From Bog-532 sp963830385 (GTDB lineage: Bacteria > Actinomycetota > Actinomycetes > Streptosporangiales > Streptosporangiaceae), in the NCBI GenBank assembly GCA_963830385.1, contig CAWHMD010000008.1, forward strand, positions 434,001-498,000: 64,000 nucleotides of DNA, read 5' to 3'. This document shows, in pieces, positions 45,575-54,201 of this stretch. The stretch's first letter is position 1; each line of letters begins with the position of its first letter. A model generated the notes under the pieces. It was not told where the DNA came from, did no database searches, and saw only the letters and a list, made by a program, of their open reading frames with translations. A program made the position numbers and the translations under genes.

Positions 45575-45974
45575 TTACAACGGGTCCAGGATCATGAGGA
45601 CCTCGTCCCTGGTGTCGCCGGGGGAGAGGCGGAGCTTACCCGGCCAGCGGCCGGTCACCGTCCAGCCGAGCCGAGTGTAGAAGTCCTCGAGTCCCAGGCC
45701 GCCGCGGACGGCGAGGTGCAGCTGCTCCAGGCCCATCTCGTCCCGCGCCACCTGCCGGAGGCGGCGCATCAGGGCCGACCCGATGCCCTGGCCCTGGTGT
45801 GCGGGCAGCGTCTGCAGGTGGTTGACGGTGCCCCAGTGCGCGACGGGCGCTGACCGGGGGAAACGGGAAACCGACGGCGCCGCCGGCGTTGGAGACCGTG
45901 ACCCAGCAAGTGGTCAGCTCCTGCCGGATCGTCGCGTCGGCGTCACCAGGATTTGTGAGCTGGGAGATCTTCAT
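45575..45974 (-). pseudogene. GNAT acetyltransferase, frameshifted
   Basis: Two frames together form a GNAT protein of about 133 residues. The N-terminal frame (MKISQLTNPGDADATIRQEL, TVSNAGGAVGFPFPPVS) shifts near 45845-45870 to the frame carrying the acetyl-CoA site (HQGQGIGSALMRRLR) and FYTRLGWTVTGRWPGKL. The 400-bp span is one base over a codon multiple. A single indel would restore the enzyme. Confidence 0.75.
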
Positions 45975-46030
45975 CAGCGAACTACATCAGCGAACTACAC
46001 GTTTGTAATGAGGCGGGGCGTTCATTCCGG

Positions 46031-46792
46031 TCACCGCGGGGCCGTCCAGGGCGCGGGGGAGCGGGACACCCGGTGCGCGGCCAGGCCGGCCGCCACGATG
46101 ATGGCCAGCCCCAACGCCAGCGCGGCGCCGACCGACACGAAACGGATCAGCAGGCCGCCCGCGATGACCCCGGCCGCGAACGCCGCCAGGGCCAGCCCCC
46201 GGCGGATCAGCACCAGATCGCGGGGGCCGCTCACGTGGTCGGTGATCGCACCGGTCATCGTGAGCGTCATCACCGCGGTCATCAGGTCGGGGACCTTGAG
46301 GTAACGGATGAGGGCCAGCTGGCTGCCCATCGAGATCGCGAGCAAGATCGTGAGGACGATACGAACGCCGTAATCGAAAGTGTCACCGGCGAGCAGCGCG
46401 ACCAGCGTGGCCGGGACCGCCAGGACAGCCTTGAACGCGGTGACGTTCCGCAGCGCCCGCCCCCGGTGATCCCCCGAATGCCGGCAGATCCGGGTACCCG
46501 CGAGCGCACCGGCCATAAAGCTGAGCAGCGAGATGGCCGAGGCGGCGACCGAGAAGCCGCCGAGACCGGCGATCCCCAGCCCGATGAGCACAAGGTTGCC
46601 GGTCTGGGCGGCCACGAAGACGTGATCGAGCCCGGCGATGCTCACCGCGTCGACGACGCCGGCCAGCACGGTCAGGGCCAGCAGCAGCGCCGGCAGCGGC
46701 CCGTGGCGGTCGTCGATCAGCGCATCACGCAACGCCCCGCTGGCCAATGACGGCCATCGCCGCCCGCCCAGAGCTGGTGTTTCACTAGTCAC
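46031..46792 (-). CDS. DUF1275 (YoaK-like) membrane protein
   Basis: This 253-residue protein has about six membrane segments and the DUF1275 hallmark AGLDHVFVAAQTGNLVLIGLGIA. Function of the family is unknown; some members are near transport or stress genes. GTG 46792 starts 5 bp from the divergent hypothetical gene, so the promoters must overlap. Confidence 0.85.
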   Translation of the reverse strand: MTSETPALGGRRWPSLASGALRDALIDDRHGPLPALLLALTVLAGVVDAVSIAGLDHVFVAAQTGNLVLIGLGIAGLGGFSVAASAISLLSFMAGALAGTRICRHSGDHRGRALRNVTAFKAVLAVPATLVALLAGDTFDYGVRIVLTILLAISMGSQLALIRYLKVPDLMTAVMTLTMTGAITDHVSGPRDLVLIRRGLALAAFAAGVIAGGLLIRFVSVGAALALGLAIIVAAGLAAHRVSRSPAPWTAPR

Positions 46793-46797
46793 ACCGG

Positions 46798-47133
46798 ATG
46801 AGTATGTATCAAACCCGGACGCTTGATGAGCCCGGCAACGCCGAGCTGGTCGAGCTGATCGGCCACCAGGTCACCTTCCAGCACCAGCCGGTGATCAAAT
46901 TGGTGATCAACGGCAAGCAGATCGCATCGATGCAGTTGCTCATGTCGCTGGTGCTCGACATCCAGGCGCTGACCGCCACGGTCCGGGCTGGCCGCCTCAC
47001 CGCGCTGCAGACCGGGCGGTGCGACGCCACCGGCAGCATCAGCATCGACGGCCGGACGATCGCCAGCCGGACCGGCCCGGTGACGCTGCCGGTCTCCATC
47101 CCGCTCGGCCACGGCATCTTGCTGAACTCGTAA
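46798..47133 (+). CDS. Hypothetical protein
   Basis: A 111-residue protein (ATG 46798; ATG 46804 is also possible) with alternating beta-strand-like segments (HQVTFQHQPVIKLVINGKQI, GSISIDGRTIASRTGPVTL) and no membrane segment. No family is recognised. It lies ahead of the VIT1-family gene. Confidence 0.6.
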   Translation: MSMYQTRTLDEPGNAELVELIGHQVTFQHQPVIKLVINGKQIASMQLLMSLVLDIQALTATVRAGRLTALQTGRCDATGSISIDGRTIASRTGPVTLPVSIPLGHGILLNS

Positions 47134-47250
47134 GCGCGGCGCCGGTGAGGACAGCCTCTGGCCAGGCAATGCTCACCCGGAAAGGATGATGACCGCGCGG
47201 CCGCCCGCGGGCACCGTGAAGAAGTCAACGTCCCGCGGACCCGGACCTGT

Positions 47251-47958
47251 ATGGCCTACATGAACTGGCTGCGTGGCAGCTTCGGCAGGGAGAACCTGGA
47301 GTCCCGTCACGACCGCGTCACGGCATCGATCGTGGACGTCAACGACGGCATCATGTCAGCCGCCGGGATCGCGGAGGGCTTCGCCAGCGCGGGCGCGGCG
47401 GCCAGGACCTTGCTGCTGGCGGGCATAGCGGTCATCCTGGCCGGCGGCGCGGCGATGGCGGGAGCCCGCTACAACGAGGTGCGGACCGAGTGGGAGATGA
47501 ATCGCGCGCAGATCGAGGCGGAGCGGGCGAGCATCGAAGCGGATCCCGCCGGTGAGTTCGAGGAGCTCGTCGGAATCTACCAAGCCAAAGGGCTGGACGC
47601 CCGGCTCGCTCGCCAGGTCGCGCATGCTTTCACCGAACGCGATCCAGTGGCGGCCCACACCGAAGCCGAGCTCGGTCTTGACGTGCCCGGCCCTACGAGC
47701 GGAGCTATGACCGCCGCCGTGGCGGCCGGGCTCTGCTACGGCATCGGCGCCGCAATTCCGCTCGTCGCCATGAGATGGCTACCGCTAGATGACCGGCTGG
47801 CGCTGACGTTCATCACGGTCCTGGCCGCCCTCGGGCTGACCGGCTGGCTCACCGGCTGGCTGACCGGGCTGTCGGTGTTCAGGCTGATACGCCGCAATCT
47901 CGTGGTCGGGAGCGCCATCATGGTGGCCAGTATCCTCGCCGGTCACGTCCTGCATTGA
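47251..47958 (+). CDS. VIT1/CCC1-family metal transporter
   Basis: This 235-residue protein matches the VIT1/CCC1 family that moves iron or manganese across membranes. Visible: RHDRVTASIVDVNDGIMSAAGIAEGFASAG in the first helix region, then a charged cytoplasmic loop (RTEWEMNRAQIEAERASIEAD, KGLDARLARQVAHAFTERDPV), which in plant VIT1 binds metal, and C-terminal helices. ATG 47251 or 47260. Its 3' end overlaps the convergent UPF0104 gene by 16 bp. Confidence 0.88.
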   Translation: MAYMNWLRGSFGRENLESRHDRVTASIVDVNDGIMSAAGIAEGFASAGAAARTLLLAGIAVILAGGAAMAGARYNEVRTEWEMNRAQIEAERASIEADPAGEFEELVGIYQAKGLDARLARQVAHAFTERDPVAAHTEAELGLDVPGPTSGAMTAAVAAGLCYGIGAAIPLVAMRWLPLDDRLALTFITVLAALGLTGWLTGWLTGLSVFRLIRRNLVVGSAIMVASILAGHVLH

Positions 47959-49091
47959 ACCGAACTTGCAGCCTCGCGCGGGCTGGTGCCGATGAGAGCG
48001 GGTGCGTGCCGCCAGATGAGACAGGCCAGCGCGCCGAGGGGGATAGGCGGCAGGTAGGTGACGGCCCGGTACAACAGCACGGCCGCCGTCACCTGGACGC
48101 TGACCGTGTGGCCGGCGCCCGCGGTCAGGATGCCGACCAAGCCCAGTTCGGTGATCCCGACCCCGCCGGGGGTGATGGGCAGCGCGGTCAGCAGGCGGAT
48201 AAACGCGAACGCGGCCAGCGAGGTCTGCCAGGGCACCTGGGCCTGGGACACGCCGGTGGCGCGCAGGCACGCGAGCAGGACCAGCCACAAGGTGAGGTAG
48301 CTGGCCACGGTGGCGGCCGTGATCCGCCAGCCGCGCGCCCTGAGCAAAGCTCCGGCCCGGTCACGGAAACGCCGGAGCGCCCCGGCGACGTCGGCGGGCG
48401 GCGGCCGCCGGGCCAGCCGGGCCGCCACCGCCACGGGACGCTGCAGCGCGCGGCCCGCCCGGAGCGCGAACCAGTCGCTGTGCAGGAGGAGGCCGAGCCC
48501 GACGACCATGCCGGCCAGCAGGGCCACACCCACGGCCGCGGCGGTGATCAGCACGGCATCGGGCCGGGTGGCCGTCGCCATCACCAGCAGGGCGATGACC
48601 GGCAGGCCCAGCAGGGTAAAGACGTTCCAGATCCCCGTCACCAGAGTGTAGAGGACGTAATCGGCGGTACTGAGGCCCCAGCTGGAGAGCATGGCCCAGC
48701 TGATGCCCATAGCGAGGGCGCCGCCACCCGGCAGGGAATTGGCGACCGCGTTGGAGCCGAGACTGACCGCGGCCGCCTGGCGTATCCCGATCCAGGGGAG
48801 CACCGCGCGGATCGTGACCCAGTAGGCGGCCATGCTGGCTACGGCGGCCGTAGCCACGAGCAGAGCGTACGGCCAGGTCATCAGCTGCACGCTGGCCCAC
48901 ACGCTGCGGTAGGAGGCGACATGGGGCAGGACGAACCCGAACGCGGCGCCGATGAGGATGACCGACACCGCGGTGCGCAGGACCTTGCGGCCAGCCCGGG
49001 GCCGGGTGGTCTCACCGGCCGGCCGGGTCGTCTCACCTACAGGCCGGGCCCCCACTGGCTCCGGTTTAGCGTCCGGCACGCTGGCGGGCAC
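47943..49091 (-). CDS. UPF0104 / LPG-synthase transmembrane-domain protein (second copy)
   Basis: This membrane protein of about 382 residues has seven to eight helices and the family segments SLPGGGALAMGISWAMLSSW and LPITPGGVGITELGLVGIL. Possible lipid flippase; substrate unknown. The long frame upstream is not protein-like. GTG 49091 starts two bases after the stop of a 24-codon hydrophobic ORF with its own ribosome-binding site, so coupling is likely; GTG 49079 or 49055 are alternatives. Confidence 0.8.
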   Translation of the reverse strand: MPASVPDAKPEPVGARPVGETTRPAGETTRPRAGRKVLRTAVSVILIGAAFGFVLPHVASYRSVWASVQLMTWPYALLVATAAVASMAAYWVTIRAVLPWIGIRQAAAVSLGSNAVANSLPGGGALAMGISWAMLSSWGLSTADYVLYTLVTGIWNVFTLLGLPVIALLVMATATRPDAVLITAAAVGVALLAGMVVGLGLLLHSDWFALRAGRALQRPVAVAARLARRPPPADVAGALRRFRDRAGALLRARGWRITAATVASYLTLWLVLLACLRATGVSQAQVPWQTSLAAFAFIRLLTALPITPGGVGITELGLVGILTAGAGHTVSVQVTAAVLLYRAVTYLPPIPLGALACLIWRHAPALIGTSPREAASSVQCRT

Positions 49092-49093
49092 GT

Positions 49094-49168
49094 TCAGCGG
49101 TGCGCCCAGCTTCCGGGGATCAACAGGTTGGCGACCAGGCGGAGAACGATCCACGCGGTGATGCCCAT
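49094..49168 (-). CDS. 24-residue hydrophobic leader-like peptide
   Basis: ATG 49168 has a CAGGAG site 6 bp upstream and encodes MGITAWIVLRLVANLLIPG followed by SWAHR and stop. The pattern resembles the first helix of GlsB/YeaQ/YmgE-type small membrane proteins, truncated after LIPG. The stop is two bases from the GTG of the UPF0104 gene, so it may be a coupling leader or the remnant of a YeaQ-like gene. Confidence 0.45.
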   Translation of the reverse strand: MGITAWIVLRLVANLLIPGSWAHR

Positions 49169-49531
49169 AACCGACTCCTGAATCAGAAATTAAGTGACTG
49201 CGGGTAGCCGGTCCTGCGCGACGGGTCGCGGTGGGAGAAATGATTCCCCGCGGGCTCTTGCCCTTTTCTGGGCCGTTGCGCCTTTCGGCGTCGGCCCGGA
49301 CGCAAAAAACTCCGTCCTGCGCCACTCCCGCCTTTTGACGAGGGCAGCAGCCGAGGTCCGGAGCTATCGGAAGGCTACGCCCTCGCCGTACTTGTGTCGA
49401 TAGCGTTGCCGTCGGCCGCAGTAGCCGCTTGGCGTGGTGGTCAACCGGCCCTCGGTGTGCCCGGCCGATGACTTTTCCGCGCCGTGCTGGTCTGCATATG
49501 CCGAGGACCGACTCACAGGGAGGCTGACGCC
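49169..49531. other. Intergenic region without recognised gene
   Basis: 363 bp between divergent genes (UPF0104 leader and the reductase). It is less GC-rich than its surroundings in places, including a run of six A at 49304-49309. I see no convincing ORF, hairpin or repeat. It presumably holds both promoters. Confidence 0.5.
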
Positions 49532-50095
49532 GTGCGGAAACTGACCTTCGGCATGAACCTGAGCCTGGACGGCTACATCGCCGCGCCCGGCGACGACATC
49601 GGCTGGAGCGTGCCGAGCGACGAGCTGTTCCAGTGGTGGTCCGACCGGGTGGGTGCGACGGGCCTGGCGCTGTACGGGCGCAAACTGTGGGAGACGATGA
49701 GCTCCCACTGGCCGACCGCCGACCAGCAGCCTGGCGCCACACCGGCGGAGATGGAGTTCGCCCGCCGCTGGCGGGACATGCCAAAGGTGGTGTTCTCCTC
49801 GACGACCAGCACGGTCGACTGGAACACCCGCCTGGTCACCGGCAACCCGGTCACCGAGATCACCCGGCTCAAGGCCGGGGACGGCGGCCCGATGGACATC
49901 GGCGGCGCCACACTCGCCGCGGCGGCCATGCGGGCCGGGCTGATCGACGAGTACGTGCTGGCCACCGCCCCGGTCCTGGTGGGCGGCGGCACCCCGTTCT
50001 TTACGGCCCTGGACAACTGGGTGAACCTGAACCTGGTGGAAACCCGGACGTTTCCCGGCGGCGTGGTCCTGACCAGGTACGAGACCAAGCGCTAA
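49532..50095 (+). CDS. Dihydrofolate reductase-like (RibD C-terminal) protein
   Basis: This 187-residue protein belongs to the RibD-C/DHFR-like group common in actinomycetes: RKLTFGMNLSLDGYIAAPGDDIGW at the N terminus and GGATLAAAAMRAGLIDEYVL with PVLVGGGTPFF at the C terminus. These bind NADPH and reduce unknown pterin- or riboflavin-like substrates; it is unlikely to be the housekeeping DHFR. GTG 49532 has CAGGGAGG upstream. Confidence 0.87.
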   Translation: MRKLTFGMNLSLDGYIAAPGDDIGWSVPSDELFQWWSDRVGATGLALYGRKLWETMSSHWPTADQQPGATPAEMEFARRWRDMPKVVFSSTTSTVDWNTRLVTGNPVTEITRLKAGDGGPMDIGGATLAAAAMRAGLIDEYVLATAPVLVGGGTPFFTALDNWVNLNLVETRTFPGGVVLTRYETKR

Positions 50096-50192
50096 GCGCC
50101 CGGCGTCGGAACAGCGAACTTGCCGTTTCCGATTGAAGTGAGACGAGTAGCGCATCGCCCGGGGGGAGTAGCACCCCTGACCTGCCGGGCGC

Positions 50193-51476
50193 TTAGGCGG
50201 CGGCGCTGTTGGCCGGCGCCGTCTGCAGCGGCGCGGTTGCGGTGTCCGGCGGCAGTGACGAAGGACTGACGAACGTGCTACCACCCGGGCCGGCCTGCAC
50301 GGCCTCGTGCAGGGCACTGCCCCGGAGGTACTGCGGCCAGCTCAGGAACCACTGCGTCCAGCCGTTGTCCCAGGTGCCGGCCTTCGGGCTGCCCACGATC
50401 GTGATGGGATCCCCCGGCACCGCGAGGTTGTAGTACGTCTGCGCGTCCGCCGGCGACAGGTTGACGCAGCCGTGGCTGACGTTCGTGAAGCCCTGCTCGC
50501 CCACGGACCAGTAGGCGTCGTGGTAGTAATCGCCGCTCCAGGTGAACCGGACTGAGTACGGAACCTCCAGGCTGTACCCCGGGCCGGTCATCAGCACCGG
50601 GTTCTCCTTCTCGATGGTGAGATAGCTCCCGTTGGGGGTGTCGTCGCCGGGCCGGCCGCCGCTGATCGGCCAGTCGTAGCGGAGCTTGCCGTTGTAGTAG
50701 ATCTGCGTGCGGTGCGCACCGACGTTTCCGATCGCGATCAGCGACGGGCCGATGTTGAACGTCTGGGTCAGCGTGTGGTCGCCGTACATCCCGGGTGCAC
50801 CCTGCACGCCGTTCAGGTGCCCGGTGAAGCTTACGGTGGTGCCGGCCGGCCAGTAGTCACGCGGCCGGAAGTAGGCGCAGGTGGGAGCCGTGCCGCACGC
50901 GTCGTCCCAGTACCATGCGCCCACTACCGGCTTCGAGGTGGTGACCTGTAGCGCCCGCTCGACCGCGACCTTGTTCGTGATCTTCTGGCTGAAGTACAGG
51001 ATGATCGGCTGCCCTACGCCGTAGGTCTGGTTGTACCCCTCGAGGATCTCGGTCCGGAATGTCCGGGCTGGTGTGAGCGTCCGGAACGTGCTCCTCGTGG
51101 TGCCGCCGCCCGACACAGTCGCCGTCACCGTGTAGGACTGCGATGGGGCCAGCGCCCACTGGCTGTGCCACACCGTGCCGTCCTGGCTCATGCTCCCGCT
51201 CACCGCGCCGGCGCCGTGCACAGCGACGTTGGTGAGGGTGCCGTGCTTGGCGGTAACGATGATTCCGGCCGATGGGTCGGCGGCCATCGCCCCGTTCGCC
51301 GGGCTGATAGTCACCGACGCCGCGGCCTTGGTATGCGCGTTGGCTGCAGGCCTGGCCCCGCTGGTGCTGTGCCTGCCGCCCGTGCACGCCGCAATTAGCA
51401 GCGTGATCGCCGCCGCGGCCCCGATGCCTTTCAGTCGCCTCGTTGTGCCGGTCACGCCACCACCCGCTCCCTGCAT
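50193..51476 (-). CDS. L,D-transpeptidase lipoprotein (YkuD domain with Ig-like modules)
   Basis: This 427-residue wall enzyme forms 3-3 peptide crosslinks in peptidoglycan. A lipoprotein signal ends in LLIAAC, with the lipid-bearing Cys near residue 31. Two Ig-like domains follow (SVTISPANGA..., then RTEILEGYNQTYGVGQPIILYF), then the YkuD catalytic domain with SVGEQGFTNVSHGCVNLSPADA, containing the essential His and Cys. This is the Ldt architecture of mycobacteria and relatives. ATG 51476 or GTG 51455. Confidence 0.93.
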   Translation of the reverse strand: MQGAGGGVTGTTRRLKGIGAAAAITLLIAACTGGRHSTSGARPAANAHTKAAASVTISPANGAMAADPSAGIIVTAKHGTLTNVAVHGAGAVSGSMSQDGTVWHSQWALAPSQSYTVTATVSGGGTTRSTFRTLTPARTFRTEILEGYNQTYGVGQPIILYFSQKITNKVAVERALQVTTSKPVVGAWYWDDACGTAPTCAYFRPRDYWPAGTTVSFTGHLNGVQGAPGMYGDHTLTQTFNIGPSLIAIGNVGAHRTQIYYNGKLRYDWPISGGRPGDDTPNGSYLTIEKENPVLMTGPGYSLEVPYSVRFTWSGDYYHDAYWSVGEQGFTNVSHGCVNLSPADAQTYYNLAVPGDPITIVGSPKAGTWDNGWTQWFLSWPQYLRGSALHEAVQAGPGGSTFVSPSSLPPDTATAPLQTAPANSAAA

Positions 51477-51649
51477 AGCTCGCGGTTTGTCGTTCCCAGG
51501 CCATGCGCGACTTGAACGCTCGCCGTGAATTCAGAGCTCAGCGCGAACTTCCGGGCAGCTCTCGTGTAGAACCAGCCCGAGACCGTCGGGATACTTTTCA
51601 ACTCCCGTCGTTCAACTGGCAATCTCGGGGCCGTGGGCTGGAGCGGGGT

Positions 51650-51994
51650 CGGGTGAACTCGCCGCCTGGTGTGGCCGCTTGCTCGCCGTCGACTATGCCG
51701 GCCTGCGTACTCTGTCCCGCGCGACACGGGCCACAGCAGGCCGCCCGGATGGGGGATGTGCCGATCTTCGGCGTCGAACTCGGCCGGGACCTCGAGTAGC
51801 TGGCGCATGGCGGCCAGAAGCGAAGGGGACGTCCTGCGCAGAGGCGATGAGCGCATGTCCGGCCGCGGGAAGGGTACTGTCCGGGTCGTTGACCAAGGTG
51901 ATGGCGGTCGCGCTCTGCCCGGCCATCTGACCGTGATGGCGCCGAGGTACTTGGCCCATTCGTCGCTGCCGTATGTGCAGATCCAGGCGATCAC
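51650..51994 (-). pseudogene. Degenerate coding region of unknown origin
   Basis: Protein-like stretches occur in more than one minus-strand frame: VIAWICTYGSDEWAKYLGAI in one, then ATAITLVNDPDSTLPAAGHAL in another, then LLEVPAEFDAEDRHIPHPGG in the first again. No intact ORF links them. The CTYGSDEWA segment resembles a motif seen in some GT2-like proteins, but that is weak. The block 51477-51650, upstream of the L,D-transpeptidase, holds nothing recognisable. Confidence 0.3.
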
Positions 51995-52008
51995 GTCGTC
52001 CCGGCCTT

Positions 52009-52245
52009 CTAAGTCCAGGTTTTCCCAGCCCCATGGCGCGCCGGGGTGCCGTCGGCCTCCCGTCCGAAACGGAACTGATCCTTGAGACCTTTATGCTCGA
52101 GGAAGAGCTTGAGCATGCCAGCCGACGGCAGCCGACTTACCAGTGTGGCGGCCTGCTCGTACGCTCTCGCCGCTTCGCCCCGTCTGACCCCGTGCGGGAT
52201 CAGACAGGGCGCGTTCAGCTTTAGCCGGGAGCTTTCACGCCGCAC
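52009..52245 (-). CDS. Small hypothetical ORF, possibly a remnant
   Basis: A 78-codon frame with a helical middle (AYEQAATLVSRLPSAGMLK, then LFLEHKGLKDQFRFGRE). It overlaps the end of the peptidoglycan-binding gene and precedes the degenerate region in a different frame, so it may be another piece of one decayed gene. No ribosome-binding site was identified. Confidence 0.3.
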   Translation of the reverse strand: MRRESSRLKLNAPCLIPHGVRRGEAARAYEQAATLVSRLPSAGMLKLFLEHKGLKDQFRFGREADGTPARHGAGKTWT

Positions 52246-52715
52246 AGGTCGGCGAGGACCTCACTGGCCGCGTGCACGGGGATGGCCCAGGTCTGCAGGC
52301 CAACCACGCCGTCGGCGGTGATCTTGGCCTCCTTCTGGGCGCCTTCCACCGCGGTCTGGGTCTTCGGGCCGTACTTGCCGTCGACAATCAGCACCGGGTT
52401 GGTGGTCGGCGCGAACTGGCCGCATCCCTTGTTCAGGGCCTCCTGCAGCTTCTCGACCACCGATCCGCTCGAGCCGTTGGCCAGGGTGGGCGGCTCGGCG
52501 CTGTCGCCGCCCAGGGCGGCCCAGGTCTTGGGGCCGACGATGCCGTCCACGCTGAGCTTGGCGTCCCGCTGGAACGTCTCGACCGCAGTCTTGGTGGCCG
52601 GGCCGAAGTTCCCGTCGATCTGGGTGTAGGTCAAGGTCCGGCGCACCAGCAGGTACTGGGCCCAACGGACCGTGTCGCCGGTCGAGCCTTCTTCGATGGT
52701 GGGGGGAGTGGCCAT
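52221..52715 (-). CDS. Peptidoglycan-binding protein with two PG_binding_1 domains
   Basis: A 164-residue protein with two copies of the three-helix peptidoglycan-binding domain: VRWAQYLLVRRTL with IDGNFGPATKTAVETFQ and DGIVGPKTWAAL, then VVEKLQEALN with VDGKYGPKTQTAVEGAQ and DGVVGLQTWAI. ATG 52715 has a GGAGG site 6 bp upstream. No signal peptide, so it may be intracellular, phage-like or secreted otherwise. Confidence 0.88.
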   Translation of the reverse strand: MATPPTIEEGSTGDTVRWAQYLLVRRTLTYTQIDGNFGPATKTAVETFQRDAKLSVDGIVGPKTWAALGGDSAEPPTLANGSSGSVVEKLQEALNKGCGQFAPTTNPVLIVDGKYGPKTQTAVEGAQKEAKITADGVVGLQTWAIPVHAASEVLADLCGVKAPG

Positions 52716-52807
52716 GGTTGCCTCCGGTTGTTTGCCTTCTCGGTGTCGCGGGGGCGGTCCCTCACAGGCAAGGGTGCCTCCGCCGCTGCTTGCCGGGTCG
52801 TCTACTG

Positions 52808-52975
52808 CTAGGTGAGCACATCTACCCACTCGAATTTGAGCAGGCCCGCGACCAGGCTGTCGGGTAGTGGCCCGGCGTGTTCCGGCCGGACGTACGGCAG
52901 GATCCGGACCGTGAAGTCTGCACCTGGTTCGACCAGGGCGCGGAGCCGGTCGGTGACGATGACCCACTTGGTCAT
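52808..52975 (-). CDS. 55-residue hypothetical protein
   Basis: ATG 52975 opens MTKWVIVTDRLRALVEPGAD, then FTVRILPYVRPEHAGPLPDS and ends LLKFEWVDVLT. The composition is protein-like. It begins 9 bp after the stop of the tyrosinase remnant, so the two may once have been one unit. No family recognised. Confidence 0.45.
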   Translation of the reverse strand: MTKWVIVTDRLRALVEPGADFTVRILPYVRPEHAGPLPDSLVAGLLKFEWVDVLT

Positions 52976-52984
52976 CGGCGTCAG

Positions 52985-53525
52985 CTAATGCTCCACATAG
53001 CTCGGGTCGTCCGTCGGCGTCTCCAGGCCCGCGTCCGGGTGGTTGACGAACAACCGCCCCTCGTAGCTCGCCCCGCCGTAGTCGACGCCGTGGAAGACCA
53101 GGTCGGCCCGGCGGTACGGCTCAGCCGGCGCGGTGAGCGTGACGGTCAGCGGATTGGCGGTGAAGGTGGCCATCTCAGTAGCGGCCGCGTACTGATAGCC
53201 GAGCGCGGTGACGCTTAACGTCTGGCCGACGTTGATCGTCGGGAAAAGGTCCAGCGGATAGCTGGCTGGCACGGGTCCCGCCCCGGCCCCGCGGTGGGCC
53301 TGCTGCCACAGCGCCCACAAGCCGGTCGATCATCGTGTGGTGGGCCCAGAACAGCAGATCGAACGCGGCCACGGGGATCGCGCTCATCGTGCCGCCGACC
53401 CATATGTGCACCCGGTTATGCAGGTCCTCCAGCTGCGCCGAGAAGTCGTCGAAGTCCTCGAGCTTGAGCACCGCGGCCGCCTCGGCGGCGGCTGTCAGTA
53501 AAGTGACGCTCTTGCGGTACCGGGG
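52985..53525 (-). pseudogene. Tyrosinase-like copper protein, truncated and frameshifted
   Basis: Two frames give the second copper-binding half of a tyrosinase: LEDLHNRVHIWVGGTMS and FDLLFWAHHTMIDRL in one, ALWQQAHRG and a beta-rich C-terminal domain (YEGRLFVNHPDAG) in the other. One extra base near 53317-53321 breaks the DRLWALWQ segment. The first copper site (CuA) is absent: a stop codon at 53526-53528 precedes the region. The gene is therefore a 5'-truncated remnant. Confidence 0.72.
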
Positions 53526-53528
53526 TTA

Positions 53529-54057
53529 GGACGAGCCGGTCTTGCCCAGCGACTGGCCCCCACCAGGTGCCACAGCGCTCAAAACGCTTGTGGTCTCAGT
53601 CACTCTCCGGACGATACGCGCCGACGATCATCATGCAAGGGACCAAAGGCCCATATCACTGTTAACGCCGCCGCGACGCGGCTACCAGCAGATGCATGGC
53701 TGCGCGGCATGCCTGCCACGTAGCCCGGGCATGCGCAAGCGGATCACCTGGCCGGTGCCGCGGTCCAGCCAGGCCAGCCGGGCCAGGCCGTAACGGGCCA
53801 GGACCCGGGGCGCCGTGGAGGAATGCAGGCCCCAGTAGCCAGCCGATCCGGGCCGGCCCCACCGGCCGTGGTCAGTACAGCTAGGACGTGCTAAGAGGTG
53901 GCTTTCTCAGCCGCGGGCCGCCCGCCGCCGATCGAGCGGAAGGTGACAGATTCAGTGTCACGGGACAGACGAGTCGTTGCACTAAATGCAACTCGTCCTC
54001 CTTCTACGCCGATAATGCACATTATGTAAAGTAGTGGTCCTGAACGGGGCATCCTGA
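53529..54057. other. Region without a convincing gene
   Basis: About 530 bp. It contains a minus-strand frame of 66 codons (53662-53862) ending in ATWQACRAAMHLLVAASRRR, of unknown relationship and without a clear ribosome-binding site, and AT-richer DNA near 53950-54040 that may be promoter-like. Likely a continuation of the eroded block. Confidence 0.4.
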
Positions 54058-54201
54058 GCGGGGCCCCTGTCAGCAGAACTGTTCATCGACGGCCTCCACA
54101 ACGCGATCTGGCTCGCTGGCCTGCTCCTCCTGTCGGCCGCGGCCGCCGGCACCGCTGTACTTGCCCGCCGGCTGTCAGGCGGCGAGCTCACAGGACGGTG
54201 A
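54058..54201 (+). pseudogene. C-terminal remnant of an MFS transporter
   Basis: A 47-codon frame with no start reads LFIDGLHNAIWLAGLLLLSAA, then AAGTAVLARRLSGGELTGR and stop. A F-D-GL-A-W-A helix followed by a basic tail is typical of the last helix of DHA2/EmrB-type MFS proteins. The rest of the gene is missing. It overlaps the DeoR gene tail by 14 bp. Confidence 0.35.
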
